This document shows positions 47,460 through 59,486 of a stretch of 64,000 bases of DNA, one piece after another (the first letter of the stretch is position 1; each line of letters begins with the position of its first letter). The position numbers and the translations under genes were made by a program. The notes under the pieces are model-generated. The model had not been told where the DNA came from, searched no databases, and saw only the letters and a program-made list of their open reading frames with translations. The stretch is from Sipunculus nudus (lineage: Eukaryota; Annelida; Sipuncula; Golfingiida; Sipunculidae), in the NCBI GenBank assembly GCA_026874595.1, contig CM049306.1:13971019-14035018 (forward strand). Direction: 5' to 3'.

Positions 47460-48602
47460 TCATTCTGACAAATTATGGGTATCATGAATTCTTGGCCACC
47501 CACCTCGACCTCCAAGCAAGTCCAAATCAAAATGAACTTTATAGGGATGACTTAATTTTGACCTAAATATATCTAATATTCCATTCTCTATGAACTCAAA
47601 ATGATTCCTTGGCGTGTAGCCATCCCTGATTGACCTACAGACTGTCACTAGTTTTGGCTCAGGGTAACGCCCCTTTACAAACATACTCTCTAGCCGCTGG
47701 AGTCGGGAACGTACGTCCGTTTCGTCTGGCCAGTACCAACGAACAACAGTATCGTTGGGTTGATTGACACCGTGACAGATTTGAAAGGTTCCGGACCAGC
47801 GTTTAGTGTTGATGAAAAAATCAGATTTGGGAGTAGTCATCATACATATCCCCGTCTTAGCAAGAGCCAAAAGCTGGGATCGTTCAAACTTCTTCAAATG
47901 TTTGGCAAATGTGTGCATCCTTCTTATATAGTCAGCTTCGCTTTTGGTGCACAGGAACGAGGGGGATTTAGACATGACTGTCTTCAGATGATTGGCTGCA
48001 AATTTCTTTAGGTCAGACTCGTACCCACCGCATGGGGTATTAGTGTGCTTGCATAACTCAATAGCTCTGTGAACTACGGGCATCACGAGAGCTTCTCCAG
48101 GAATTTCATGAGCAGTTCGGCGTGGACAAACTAGCTGATCTATAAGCTCGTCAATAGTTTCCACCAGCCCCCATGAGACGCCAGCGTCCACCAGTTGCTG
48201 CCCAGCACTCTGGCAGCCAAAGAAATCTTCATCAATATCCACCATGAGGGACTCGTCTTGATTTATCAAAGTACCTGACATTAACTTCTTCATGGCTAAG
48301 TGTTCTCCCACCTCCACCCATTCATACGAACCTTTAATCCTGCATTCATCTTCATCCAGTGGAAACACCTCTTTCTCTTCAAAGTCAGTCATATTCTCGT
48401 GCAGGGAGTAGCACTCTAGTCTGTTTTCTTCTGTAACATGCTTGCAGCCACAAAATACATCTGTCTTTCCTTGGGGGCCTATAAGGGTGGCTTCGCCATA
48501 TTGGATGATTTCGCTGACCCACGCCCCGTCAGGGTGATCCAGTAGATCCCAGTGCGGCCACACCCAGATGATGCGTTTGAACATACCAGTCATCGCCGCA
48601 GC
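47460..48602 (-). CDS. UPF0489 gene 2, exon 4
   Basis: Acceptor CTGTTTTGCAG then GCTGCGGCGATG (A-A-A-M). It encodes 380 residues including D-I-D-E-D-F-F-G-C and stops at TGA 47460-47462. An ATTAAA overlaps the stop on this strand; no AATAAA is close downstream before the minisatellite. Confidence 0.9.
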   Translation of the reverse strand, partial: AAAMTGMFKRIIWVWPHWDLLDHPDGAWVSEIIQYGEATLIGPQGKTDVFCGCKHVTEENRLECYSLHENMTDFEEKEVFPLDEDECRIKGSYEWVEVGEHLAMKKLMSGTLINQDESLMVDIDEDFFGCQSAGQQLVDAGVSWGLVETIDELIDQLVCPRRTAHEIPGEALVMPVVHRAIELCKHTNTPCGGYESDLKKFAANHLKTVMSKSPSFLCTKSEADYIRRMHTFAKHLKKFERSQLLALAKTGICMMTTPKSDFFINTKRWSGTFQICHGVNQPNDTVVRWYWPDETDVRSRLQRLESMFVKGRYPEPKLVTVCRSIRDGYTPRNHFEFIENGILDIFRSKLSHPYKVHFDLDLLGGRGGWPRIHDTHNLSE

Positions 48603-51331
48603 CTGCAAAACAGAGAGAGTGAAAATAATATTAATACAGAAAGTGGTAAATATTTCAAATATATCTTTAGTGTCTTTTCCGTTAAATTACACCATTCCTT
48701 GAATTCATTGTTTGCACATGTAAGGACCATTTTTGCAACTGGCTCTTCATTGCAACTCCAGTCCTCACCATGAACCAGCTTCTAACCCCCTTCCACATTC
48801 CTTTATTCTGTCCTTGAATAAAGTACATTTGTGCTGTATCCTTGATTGGAAATACCCCCAGATCTTTCATTATCACGAGAGTACAATCTAATAGACAAAA
48901 CTGTCTGCGCTTTTATATTCCTATGAGAATCATACATCAGGCAAAATGGGTTCCTATATTATGACTTTTCAGGTTTATAAATTTCCACATTCGTCTTGTT
49001 GTGGCATTGGTCACCAACAACGCTGGTCCTGGGTGAAAAATTATATTTTATCCTCATACCGGAGGCAAGACATCCTCCATGTTAGGGTGGACACGTTTAT
49101 GTGCAATGTCAACCTTTTGTGCTGGAACGCCAGTCACTTTTTAGTTTTCACCTGCCACCGATTAAAATTTTAAAAATGGCTGGCGTTGCCTGTCGATTTG
49201 ATCAGGTTTGATATTCTTACCTGGAGGAAGATATCGTTTTCCTGCATCATCCGCCTCAGCTCCCTCTTACTTCGCGGTAACCTGAACTTGGGGTATCCCA
49301 CAAAAAACTCCGGCGGGGCGTTGTCACTGTGGCCGTCGATGTGCAGCTGCAACATAATTATGGGATTATATATATGTTCTGTAATATATACATATATTGT
49401 CCCATGGACCCAGCAGTGAGATTCTCAGAGGTCAAGGACAAACATTATCGTCAAGTGGCAAACATTATCGTCAAGTGGAAATAATTTCAATGTGATACAC
49501 TTCAGTTGAAAATTGATTTTCAATTTGAAATTAAATAATATAGTTTCAGGAGACACGCTCATTTCATTATCTGTTTATAAATTTTGTATTTAATTCCCTT
49601 ACTTTAACACACAAATATATAATGATAAAACTGGCGCAAAAGTTTTTTTCCTTAACATATGTTAATGTCTCTTAAATAGGATTACTATATCTCCTTTGTT
49701 CGCATTTACTCTCTTTCAAACTAGGGACCCATTGGTCTCGACGCTCAGCTGAATTTTTTATCTAAAATGATATGTTTTTGAGCTTTATTGAGCTTGTTTT
49801 GAGCTGAATGTGGGTCCTGTGATAAAATTTGAAGCCAATCTGTCTACCCAAACTGGAGTTATCCATAAACTAATTTGGGAAAGAATGGGCCCTATGACCT
49901 TGATATTTGAGCTTGTGAACCAAAAATCAAACATAATCTTCCCCCTATTGACAGATGAGCCACATGTGGAAGATGGAAGGTTTAAGATGAAAATTTTGGC
50001 GTAAAATGCATCTGCATATAGATCAATAGAATTCTTGCTTCTGGGGTGGGCCATATATACCTCAAGTTTGAAATCGATATGTGAATCCAAAATTGAGTTA
50101 TCATCAGGAAACAAATTTGACGGACGTAAAGAAGACGAACAGACGGACAGACAGGGTGATAACTACAGGGTATCTGCTTATTTAAGCGGGGCCCTGACAA
50201 GCTCACAAGGTTTCAGGACACTAGATGGAACCATAGCTGTAACTATGATTGTATAAATATAATATGGCAGTCTCAAAATAAAGGGGAAAATGCTACAAAA
50301 AAAATACAGATGGCGCCATGAGTTTTCAGAAACTGAAGAATCCAGTCATAATCAATAAACACGCCAGGTTTTGGGATACTAGAAGAAACTAAAGTTGAGA
50401 AAATGACATGATCGCTGTCATTTGACGTTTAAAAAAAACAGAATGAATATCGTAAAAATTATTTTTAAAAAATGCAGGTGGCGCCACCAGTTTTCGGGAA
50501 TTGTCAACCCTAGCCTTGTTCAATATTCAAGGCAAGATTCAGCAATCCATCCATTAATTATAAAGATACTAGAGGGTTTGGTATATCATTTTTTAATTAT
50601 TCTGGGGGGGGGGGGGGGTACTTATAAGCCACATAGCTCAAAGATTATAGGTCACAGTGACCTAATTTCAGTGAATTCCCCTGGATATTCAGTTACAGGT
50701 TTCTAAGGTCAGCCGGTATGGTTTGTGCCCTGCTAACGGACGGCCAGACGGCCGGACGGACGACAGACAAAGCGCCATTCATATATACCTCAATTGACAT
50801 TCAGTCAGCTGAGCTAAAAAGCAGATGATTGATCCCTTTAAAGTGCATCGAATAAAAAAACATACCAGAACGTTATCTTTGGCTGGAATAAGCCCTCGTT
50901 TGATAGCCGTGAACCAGTAAGGAAGAGCTGCAATTGCGAAATATAGATTAGGTATATATGTATAATGAACTGAAAATGCAACTGAAACGTAACGTTTACT
51001 CCTAGATATAACCAACACTTTTGAGTTGCGCTGGAGATGCACTGGATATATATCGCTCATGAGACAGGCCCCTCTCATTATGTTAGGATTAGTTAAAAAA
51101 AAAAAAACAATACACCCCTAACTAATGAACAATATCTCACATAATATACAGATAAATAACAGGACAGTGTCCAAGAAACCAGGAGGGTTTATCGCTACAC
51201 AATAAGGCTCTTTATCTGAACAACTCTATACCCAGTGATAATGTGTCAGAAACATATATTAATCTGCTGTCTTGTATGTTATCATCCTTTCAGCTCCAGG
51301 AACTTTGGTTAAACATGATTAACCATGATTG

Positions 51332-51385
<54 letters not shown>

Positions 51386-51432
51386 TTATATATCATATAT
51401 AAGGCTTTTACAATCTTTATATTATACACTTC

Positions 51433-51478
<46 letters not shown>

Positions 51479-52035
51479 GTGTGAGGGTGTGTGTACTGAT
51501 AAATCAATGTAAAACGACTTAAATGGAAGCACATGTTGGTTTTATATTGTCATAAATAAAGAAAATTAAGCATGTGGACGTATCAGTTCAACAATCTTAT
51601 AAGTCGACAATGTTAAGGCAATCCCGGGAAGAGAGAGCACGCATGGCCTGTTCATTGACATCAATGATTACAAGACAAAGGCTTGTAGAAATAATGAAAA
51701 AACATTTTCAAACAGAAGAAAATGTAATATTGCATGCAGATGTCTGATCAGGAAACATGAAAAGGGAAAAATCGATGAGTTTGGAACTCGTGACAGCTGG
51801 TCTGATTACCTTCATGGTGCTCCTCAAACACAACCACCCTCTCATCTCGCTCCCATAATGCATCGTGTCTGCTGCCCTGGCTCTGACTTTTACGGACGTC
51901 AGGGGGATGCTTCCAGTCCAACAGTAACAACAAAAACGCAGATGAAGCCAACACAATTACAATTATTCGTCTGAGGCACACATTTGAGCTCATCGCTGTC
52001 CTTAAACCGACGACGAAACTGTTAAATGCTGTCAT
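47460..52035 (-). CDS. UPF0489 (C5orf22-like) family membrane-anchored protein, paralogue 2
   Basis: Minus-strand exons 52035-51810, 50927-50866, 49346-49221 and 48602-47460 join in frame to 518 aa. A basic patch (L-R-R) and a hydrophobic run at about 24-39 form a type II signal anchor. Motifs are V-V-V-F-E-E-H-H-E (67-75), [10 protein letters not shown] in exon 2, H98-I-D100-G-H102-S-D104, W-V-W-P-H-W and D260-I-D262-E-D264-F-F, matching UPF0489. By analogy with arginase/deacetylase motifs these could bind metal; no substrate is known. All donors and acceptors are canonical. The C-terminal half is very similar to paralogue 1. With no obvious lesion, this is the better-preserved copy. It probably acts in the secretory pathway, given the anchor. 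Confidence 0.9.
49221..49346 (-). CDS. UPF0489 gene 2, exon 3 (HxDxHxD motif)
   Basis: 126 bp, phase 0, between TATGTTGCAG and GTAAGAAT. It encodes [15 protein letters not shown] and ends [10 protein letters not shown]. Confidence 0.9.
49720..50235 (+). repeat. Dispersed repeat in gene 2 intron 2 (GACGGACAGACAGG tail)
   Basis: It begins near ACTAGGGACCCATTGG and ends ACGGACAGACAGGGTGATAA followed by CTACAGGGTATCTGC and GGGGCCCTGAC. A related head, AAGGGACCCATGGGTCACGG, is at about 61377. It is non-coding; its style resembles repeats common in molluscs (inference). Confidence 0.55.
50260..50822 (+). repeat. Dispersed repeat in gene 2 intron 2 with a perfect AGGTCACAGTGACCT
   Basis: A copy of the family at 39890-40405, ending GTCAGCTGAGCTAAAA 43 bp from exon 2. 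It carries AGGTCACAGTGACCT at 50649-50663 and GTGGCGCCACCAG at about 50479. Confidence 0.72.
50866..50927 (-). CDS. UPF0489 gene 2, exon 2
   Basis: 62 bp between CAATTGCAG and GTATGTTT encodes [20 protein letters not shown] followed by Leu. Confidence 0.88.
51336..51468. repeat. Two (TA)n microsatellites in gene 2 intron 1
   Basis: TA runs at 51336-51383 and 51434-51468 separated by about 50 bp, the second followed by GTATGTATGTGTGTG. Confidence 0.95.
51810..52035 (-). CDS. UPF0489 gene 2, exon 1 (signal anchor)
   Basis: Preceded by a pyrimidine-rich acceptor TTTATTTTATGTTCCAG at 52043, which implies an upstream exon. ATG at 52035 starts [10 protein letters not shown]. The exon ends GAAG|GTAATC in phase 1. 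As in gene 1, the frame is open from the acceptor to the ATG. Confidence 0.85.
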
Positions 52036-53137
52036 TTCAGTCCTGGAACATAAAATAAAAACAAATGGGCTACAGTAGACACAACGGAGAGGCGGGAGAG
52101 GAGCTAGCATTTTCACTAATTCCTCAGTATCAGGGATCACTCTACCTATCTGTTTACTTATGTTTGGAAGGAGACGATCTTTTAAACAAACTTATTACGC
52201 CTTTTTCATTTTTCAGATTTCGGACAAACGGTCAAAATTCGGATAAACGGTATTCTACTGTATGTCTTTCGATTAAGCGTATCGTTCTTTGAAGGTGGTG
52301 CACAATAATCAATCCAATATCGATAAAGGTTTTCTTCTTTAACATGTATGCGGCCCTGTGAAAAAGATACACTATTTTGCACTATTTGCACTATTTGAGG
52401 GGGAAAATAATTTTACTCTTTGTCCAGGGAGACAAATCAATTTTAAGCTTGGTTACTCAACAACCGGTTGCGTTCGGACTAGAAGTTTCCTTTCCGTGTA
52501 ACTGTCTCCACACGGCACACTTCACATGTCAAAACTCCTATAAACGTAAATAAAATCACTCCAAAATGGGGTTTATATTCATATAAGACCCCATAAAGTA
52601 TACATTATTTCAAACCTAGTACGGTGATCTTTCTGATGGTATACATATTACATATTTTTTAACTTTTCACTCATTTTAATATGATCATGTAACATTTTAA
52701 AATTAAAATGTTAAACAAATTAAAAGGTAATCTATTTAAAGCATCAAGTAACAGGATGACACGTTTTAGTGGACTAATATTAAACTTCATGACAATATCT
52801 GAAAACGGTTTTTTTTTCTGTATCATATTTCTATCTACCCTAAACCTATAATTTGAAATTTTTATTTGACAATAAAAAAATTCACACAGAATAAAATAAA
52901 ACATAAAATGTTACAGATATTGACACGTAGTTTGATATTTGTCCGCTGTAGAGTGGCTTCATAGGTGCTTAAAATCGTGAACCTTTCAAAAATCTATTTT
53001 TTTTAATGTTACAAAATCATATGAAAATTAAAGAAAAGTTCAAAAACATGTATACCATCAGTAAGATGACGGTTCAAGGTTTAAACTAATGTACACTTTA
53101 TGGGTTCAAATATGTTTTAAACAACTTTTGGATTGAT

Positions 53138-53335
53138 TTAGATATAGGGGTTTTTGACAATAATGTTACCTTTAAGGTCAAGTGTAAACAGTGGCTCCCA
53201 GTGACATTTAGAGGAAGCTTTGAAACACAGAGAGCAATCTCCATCCTGCGTGTGATATAAATACAGGCCACATGAGAGGCCCCCTGGGCGGAGCGAGTTT
53301 AGAGTAAAGAGGAAACATAACCAGAGAATTGGCAT
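53138..53335 (-). CDS. Candidate secreted Cys-rich small protein or first exon
   Basis: On the minus strand, ATG at 53335 opens a 65-codon frame. It starts with a signal-peptide-like MPILWLCFLFTLNSL, then five Cys in about 30 residues. A donor AAAG|GTAACA at about 53170 would cut it after LDLK in phase 1; unspliced it stops at TAA 53138. It lies about 1.1 kb upstream of UPF0489 gene 2, but splicing to the 52043 acceptor gives an immediate TGA, so it is not an N-terminal exon of that protein. The family is unknown. Confidence 0.35.
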   Translation of the reverse strand: MPILWLCFLFTLNSLRPGGLSCGLYLYHTQDGDCSLCFKASSKCHWEPLFTLDLKGNIIVKNPYI

Positions 53336-53562
53336 TTGTTTAATTTACATGCTCTCTACAACTCTAGTTTTAATAAATGTCAATGTTTAAACCCTGCAAA
53401 CTACATCGTTAATTCACATAGGTGCATTTTATTTTAATCAAAAACTTAAATTTACCGCTGGATCGATTACTGGGGCGAGGCAGCACACAGAGCGCCACCT
53501 GTGCTCGCTAAGCAGAACGTAGGAATTTTGATGTTAGTGTTGAAATGGGGCGAGTCCTTTTA

Positions 53563-53602
53563 TTATTATTATTATTATTATTATAATTATTATTATTATT
53601 AT
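53563..53602. repeat. (TTA)n microsatellite
   Basis: TTA/ATT trinucleotides with one interruption. Confidence 0.9.
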
Positions 53603-54152
53603 GAACGAGTGTCGGCTCAATATGCGAATATCAAGAAATAGGGGCCTCAGAAAGGGAAGATGTCATACATCGGTTGCAATTCATATATAAATTTGAACCT
53701 TTCATATATCGAAGTATAAGTGTAGCTATTATATTTACAACTACAATAAATCAATGACAAACGGCAATCGTCTGTGTATAGTATATATATCTTAAAAATA
53801 CATTTGACTGAAAATGGTATAATTTCAAACGATGAGTATATTGTCAAGCTCCACCAAAGTGACCGGATTTCACGTGAATTCTTCCGACAGCTGACTTAGA
53901 ACTCTTCCCTGTTCGACGTTTTGAGGCACCCGGAATATTTCAAGTGTCATTACATTAACATGCAGCACAGAAATGTCCCCTCTCCTCGTGTTTCTGCGGA
54001 CTTGAAGCTTGTAAATAACCTTGGATGTAAATAGCATTCACAAACATTCGGAGTAGACTTACATTGAAACGGGGCAGTATTAAACTTTTCCTATACAATA
54101 TCTATAAAATGCACGAGGTTTTGACCTCTCTTTGTCAACTGTATAACGAGAC

Positions 54153-54156
<4 letters not shown>

Positions 54157-54228
<72 letters not shown>
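54157..54228. repeat. (GA)n microsatellite
   Basis: About 72 bp of GA dinucleotides with flanking CAGACAGA. The charged Arg-Glu frames across it are artefacts. Confidence 0.95.
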
Positions 54229-54230
<2 letters not shown>

Positions 54231-54990
54231 CACAGACAGACACAGAGAGAAAGAGACAGATAGAGTGAGACGGACAACAGAGGGTCCTAAAAAGGTAAGG
54301 TGTACTTAAGAGTGATATTTAGTCATCTATGTCATGCAATTAATATTACTAAGAAAGATTCAATGACAGCGGGGTAGAATCTATACTGGTGTACAGGCAC
54401 CCTCCAGGTGGCAGAAGTATCATGTTTTTCCCTTGGTAGGCTAGCTGGTTACTTTAGTGATTTGGATCCTGGTGGAGGTTTGCATGTAGGCTTGGACTAC
54501 ACGTCAAATGAGAAATGCAATTTCTGTAATGGTAAATCTATTCTGGATAGTGCGTCATTATATATTCTGCCCTTGGCCAAATGCGGGCAGTTACAGGGAA
54601 TAACGTTTGCATGCATTACGTCATGCATAATAAGGATGACTGTGTCTGTCACAGGGATATATGCTTTTGTAAAACACGTGGTCCATTATGTAAAAATATG
54701 TTCTTGGAAAACGTCATGAAAACACTCCTGCTTGAAAGTTGAAATCCAGTTTCCATGGCACCAGTCCTGTTCGTATTATAACTCCACTGGAGTTGGTCTG
54801 CTCATTAAAGGCAAAATGTTAGTGCTACCCCGATACTGTAAATTATTACAAGACCCGCATACAATCAGTTATGCTTATGAAGCATATTATTACTTAATAT
54901 GTATTCGTCCAACTATCTGATGCCTGGACTATACTGCGCATCATTTGCTGCACAGTATAGGAGGGTCACTCGCACGGCCTCGCTCATACA

Positions 54991-55100
54991 CAGGGGCGGA
55001 TCCAGAATGTAAAGGAAAAGGAGGGGTCAAACCAAGGAGAACTAATAAAAAAAACACTAAAAAAAGGACCTAGGCCCTAAAAGGGGGTGGGTCCAGGACG
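54991..55100 (+). mobile_element. hAT MITE 5' part (CAGGGGCGGATCCAG)
   Basis: Starts CAGGGGCGGATCCAGAATG, then the GGGGTCAAACCAAGGAGAAC block shared with other copies. The 3' terminus is missing. Confidence 0.55.
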
Positions 55101-55662
55101 CATAAAAATGGTCTGTAATCCTTGAAAAAGGGTTGTGGCGCTTGATACAGTTCAATACTTAAGCACATCCGAAGGGGCTCTCAAAGGTAAAAAATGTACA
55201 CTTACCTGATTTGTCAATTCCTTTGCGATTTGAATCAAGTACGCCAGATCGATCATATTCAACTCAAATCACACGTTCAATAACATCTGGTCAAGCATGA
55301 CGCTCCGCAGAGGGGCCTGAACGGTCACAGGCGGTGTCAGTGTCCTCTCCTGAACTCGCGCGGGAACAACTGTTACTCGTGTTTGGGCTGTTCAAAATAA
55401 CCATAAAAACATTATAGCTGGTCGCAAAGGGATGAAATTCCAAAATAGGTCCACTTATACTAACAATCGTTCTACACAGGCCACCTTTATCACTGTATTA
55501 TCCAACAGGCGTATACACCACCAGCTGAATGGTCCGGGCTTATACTGGTTATCGTTTTAACGTGGATGTTAGTATATCCGTTATATCCAGGATCAGGGCT
55601 GTCTTAACGCCTGGACACAGTGGGCATTTGCACTGGGGGCCAAGGGAAGTATGTTAAGAGAG

Positions 55663-55946
55663 CAGGGGCGTCAATATTAGCAGGGGGGGGGGGGGGGTCA
55701 ATGTTATCCCACCCCCACAATTCAGAGAATAGTATTTATCTTTTGCAAATGAAATATATTAATAAATAGAGTTATAGACTTTTGTTCCATTTTTTATTTT
55801 ACTATGAAATATAATATCTCAAACTGGTTTAGAATTAAATTTTACTAGAAACATAATACCTTATTATGTAAAACCTTATAATTAATTGTGAAATATTTGA
55901 AATGTGATTAAAAATATATATTTGAAATGCGTCATACAGACGCTAA

Positions 55947-56021
<75 letters not shown>
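55663..56021 (-). mobile_element. hAT MITE of the CAGTGGCGTCAAT family, truncated at (TA)n
   Basis: Its 3' terminus faces left (CAGGGGCGTCAATATTAG at 55663). The body matches 20918-21354 in reverse, including the GCGTCATACAGACGCTAAAA segment next to a 70-bp (TA)n (55952-56021). The 5' terminus beyond the (TA)n is lost. Confidence 0.7.
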
Positions 56022-56022
<1 letters not shown>

Positions 56023-56797
56023 TCATAAACACTTAGTGCAACTGAGCAGAAAGCGAAAGAATTTGGGGAACGTCTTACAAGGTTCATCACTTAGCTGTAG
56101 CACTCTGCATGGCGTCTGCAGAAAACAGTTGAAGACAAGCACCTTTAAGTCAGTATTTGCCAATATGGAAATTACACTCAGGTTGACCATGTGCATGCAC
56201 GTGGTAACCAACTACACAAGCAAGCGTTTCTTTTCGAGACTGAAACTGTCGGATACAGATACAGCTTTGAAGCACAATCGGAAAGTAGCGTTAGATCTGG
56301 TTTTCATTAAAGACGGTATAAAACGTTATCCTGAACACTATTAATATATAACTTTGAGCAAATCATAAAACATAAGAAATTTCGCAAATGTTTAATTTAA
56401 ACTGAAGGCTTTATTTATCCTTATATGAACTTGTTACTGTCTCGACCAATATCCTTCAACTAGAGGTCATTTTTACTCTAAATGAACCTCTACCAGTTAG
56501 GCACTGTGGAATAGCCGAGACTATATTTATCTCAACTGTCAAACTTTAAATCAAAATTTGTTGCATTTCAAGGGAACACCTGTTTACATTTCTCATGCGT
56601 ATGCTTACAAAATATTACTTATTCCGTGAAATCCTGATCACATAAACACCCAAGTTTATGTTATTTGCCAGGAAACTATTCTTATATATCAAACATATTT
56701 GAACGGACTACATTACCCTCTTCACTACATTTATACCCAAGCCGCTGGTGTATTTTGAAACCCCGGTGCATTGTGAATGGTGAAATTAACCTACCTC

Positions 56798-56885
56798 ATG
56801 GGTGGATCAAGGATTTAGGAAAATAGGGGGTCCAACCAGGAGGACTAATGACAAAACCTAAAAGGTCTCCAGATCCCAGAATTCT
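56798..56885 (+). mobile_element. hAT MITE fragment
   Basis: CATGGGTGGATCAAGGATTT, then GGGGGTCCAACCAGGAGGAC and CTAATGACAAAA, as in the element at 40647. Confidence 0.5.
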
Positions 56886-57156
56886 GAAATCGCCTATATA
56901 GCATGCGCCGCCGTAACCGTGTCCGTATACAAGTGGAAACGTTCCTTACATTTTATTATATTTTAGTTCCAACCGTATCCGTATATCCGTGTCCGGACAA
57001 GTGGAAACACAGCTTAACACGCGAACTATCTGCAGATCCATTTGTTAAATGGTAAATTCTTCATAATGTTCAAAAGTTTACACTATTTTAGCAACAGACA
57101 AGCCGTTTAACACCCTTTAACAAAATCTAATTCGTTTTGGTTGTAACTTCACTCAC

Positions 57157-57315
57157 ATGAATACTAGAAAATGTGTACGATTCTGTAGACTCCAGTCTGA
57201 CAGTATCAAGGACATTTCCTTCGTAGATGAAGATTTCATGACGTGCATGCTTGTTAGGACTATCTGATGAAGACGAGGACTCCCTTGTTCGGTTTACCAG
57301 TACCAGCTTTTTCAT
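57157..57315 (-). CDS. Candidate first coding exon, unknown protein
   Basis: On the minus strand, ATG at 57315 opens a 53-codon frame that runs to a strong donor CAT|GTGAGT at 57156, phase 0. The product is polar with a Ser-run (RTRESSSSSDSPN) and no signal peptide. A TTTAAAAA element lies about 100 bp upstream. No downstream exon was identified and the family is unknown. Confidence 0.3.
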
Positions 57316-58304
57316 TACACTACCAATGGAGTTTTCATTCTCTGTTGAAACGTGTTTTTACAATATCAAGAAATTTGAGTTGCCGTTCAGCGTTCCCTGG
57401 TCCTACCGTTTTTAAACAGTCGCGGCTGCCTGCCGCGCAAAAGAGCTTGGAGCTTTTTTCATTGGGTACAGGAGGGGTGAAAAAATACCTATATACATGC
57501 ATGAGTTGCCTATAGGGGGCGGAGCATCAGGCTACAACTTCGCCCAAGGGCCCTTAAAGATTTAAGGTGGATCCGGCCATAACGGCACTTTTGGGGGTAT
57601 AGAACTTTTACTCTGAGCCACATATTATTTTTTTTAAATATTAAACAAGTCGAAAAATTTGTTTTTTATTCATGGAGCACAAGAAAAGTAGGGTATATTT
57701 AACTTTCATTTTTTCATCACACCAGACCCATTGAAAGCAGCGTTCCTCTGAATAGACTGTAATGATAGACATATTCGTGATAAAAAGTGTTAAACCCTTC
57801 GTTCCTGTGATCTTTATTATTTTTAAAATTCTTTTCAAATGTGCATTAGGTGCGTAATGGTTGTTCGGTATTCTCAGACAGACGTCTTGCCTGCCACATA
57901 ATTAGCAGTAACTTTTTTCATCATATATAAGCGTATAATTTAAGTGGTGTAACTTATAAGCATCGCTTCGGGTGCCAATAAAAGCTTTAAATATGAGACG
58001 AAATTGTCGGAGTTACTTGATAATATCAGTCAAATTGGAAAATTACAGCGGAGAGACCTCTGGCGGGGATTTGACTAACCAGTTGTTTGAGACCAAGTTG
58101 GGCAATCAGTGTTGATCAGAATCTCATTGATAAAGGAGTTGGTGAAACAGAGCATATATATATATATATATCAATGACAAATATTGTGAAAACAGTGATC
58201 TGTAAACTACGCAACTTATTTATCTAAAGTCTAAAGCTAGGGATAAATGTCTAGTAGATGAAGATCAAGTCATATATAATATCTGTCATAAATATAATGT
58301 TATT

Positions 58305-58830
58305 AGAGTTTTTAGTTTAGCTGACTGTAAGTCATCTGCGCGATAGCGATCACCCCTTGTCCGTCAAGCAGCCCAGTTGTCGTGCGTCGGGCCGTCCATC
58401 CGTTAACAGGACACAACTTGTATTCGTTAGAACTAGTAACTTCTACCTGTTCATCCAGGGAGGTCTCCATGGAAACCTGAAATCAGGTCAAGATGACCTA
58501 TATACGGGCCGAAAACATGATTTTGAGCACCCAGTCAGATGGGTCACACATTGTATCGATTAGGCCTAGAAGCTTCTAACATAAGATTCAGGGAGGTCCT
58601 TGGCAAATCTCCTTTGAATCCTGAAAATTATATCACTTAATTCTTATAACACGTCAAAACACACCAAAAAATATATAATTTTATTTTCCGTCCTTTTATA
58701 CAAAATAGTAACATTAGCCATAGGCTATTCTCACAAACGATTTTTAACATTAATAAAATAAATGAACACTCAGTCAAATTAGGCAGAGCGTCATGGCCCA
58801 AAGGCCACTTGTTAGAACTTGCATGGGACA
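58305..58830 (-). repeat. Reverse copy of the AGGTCA-palindrome repeat family
   Basis: It begins TTTAGTTTAGCTGACTGTAA, the reverse of the family tail, and contains the perfect palindrome AGGTCAAGATGACCT at 58485-58499. It continues through ATTAGGCCTAGAAGCTTCTA and ends near CTCAGTCAAATTAGGCAGAG. Confidence 0.7.
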
Positions 58831-59136
58831 TTAGGCCAAAAAAAAATAAAAGGTATGGTTCTCAGGCACCGCCCGCGTCAATTTTAATCCCCCGCATCAA
58901 AACTTTTTATTTTGCTTTTTATCTTTCAAGAAGATAAATAATACATTTTATGTAGTGCTTCTACCTGTTTAGCAGAAATATTTGTTATTTTCATGCTTTT
59001 CCCTGATCATATGGCATTTTTATCGAAACACTCAAAAAAAGGTCAAAAATAAAATACCGCCCGCCCGCACTGATTTCTGAAAAAAAGTGCCTGAGAACCA
59101 TACCTTAATTTTTTTTGGCTTTACTGGTACTAAATA

Positions 59137-59486
59137 ACCTCCGCAACTTTAACGGCATGGTTAATGATTTTGGCGGCGTTGGTTTGTCTGTTTGTTAGCA
59201 ACATTACTCGAAAAGTTATTGACGGATTTTGATGAAATTTTCATGATACCTCGACTATAATAGATGGAACTTTTGGGGGTGATCCGGATCACCATCTGGA
59301 TCCAGGATATTTCAAAAGATAATTCTGCATTTCTCAAAATGCCATGTGGGCTCAATGAGCTGCCTTGTTAACTTTGTTGCCACTAGATTTCGCTCAGTGT
59401 ACTATAACGTTCAGTGATTGTCCAGGTGTGTTTATCACCTATTTCTGACAATGCCACATGGAGGAAATAAGCTGATTGGCGGAGGT
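59137..59486. mobile_element. Dispersed element with ACCTCCGC inverted ends
   Basis: Left ACCTCCGCAACTT and right TTGGCGGAGGT form short inverted ends. The interior has TTGTCTGTTTGTTAGCAACA followed by GTTATTGACGGATTTTGATG. The interior text is of a kind widespread in invertebrate genomes (recollection, unchecked). No duplication is visible. Confidence 0.5.

Noticed and set aside
49785-50256. Overlapping frames of 64-109 codons
   Set aside because: They fall in a dispersed non-coding repeat inside an intron of UPF0489 gene 2.
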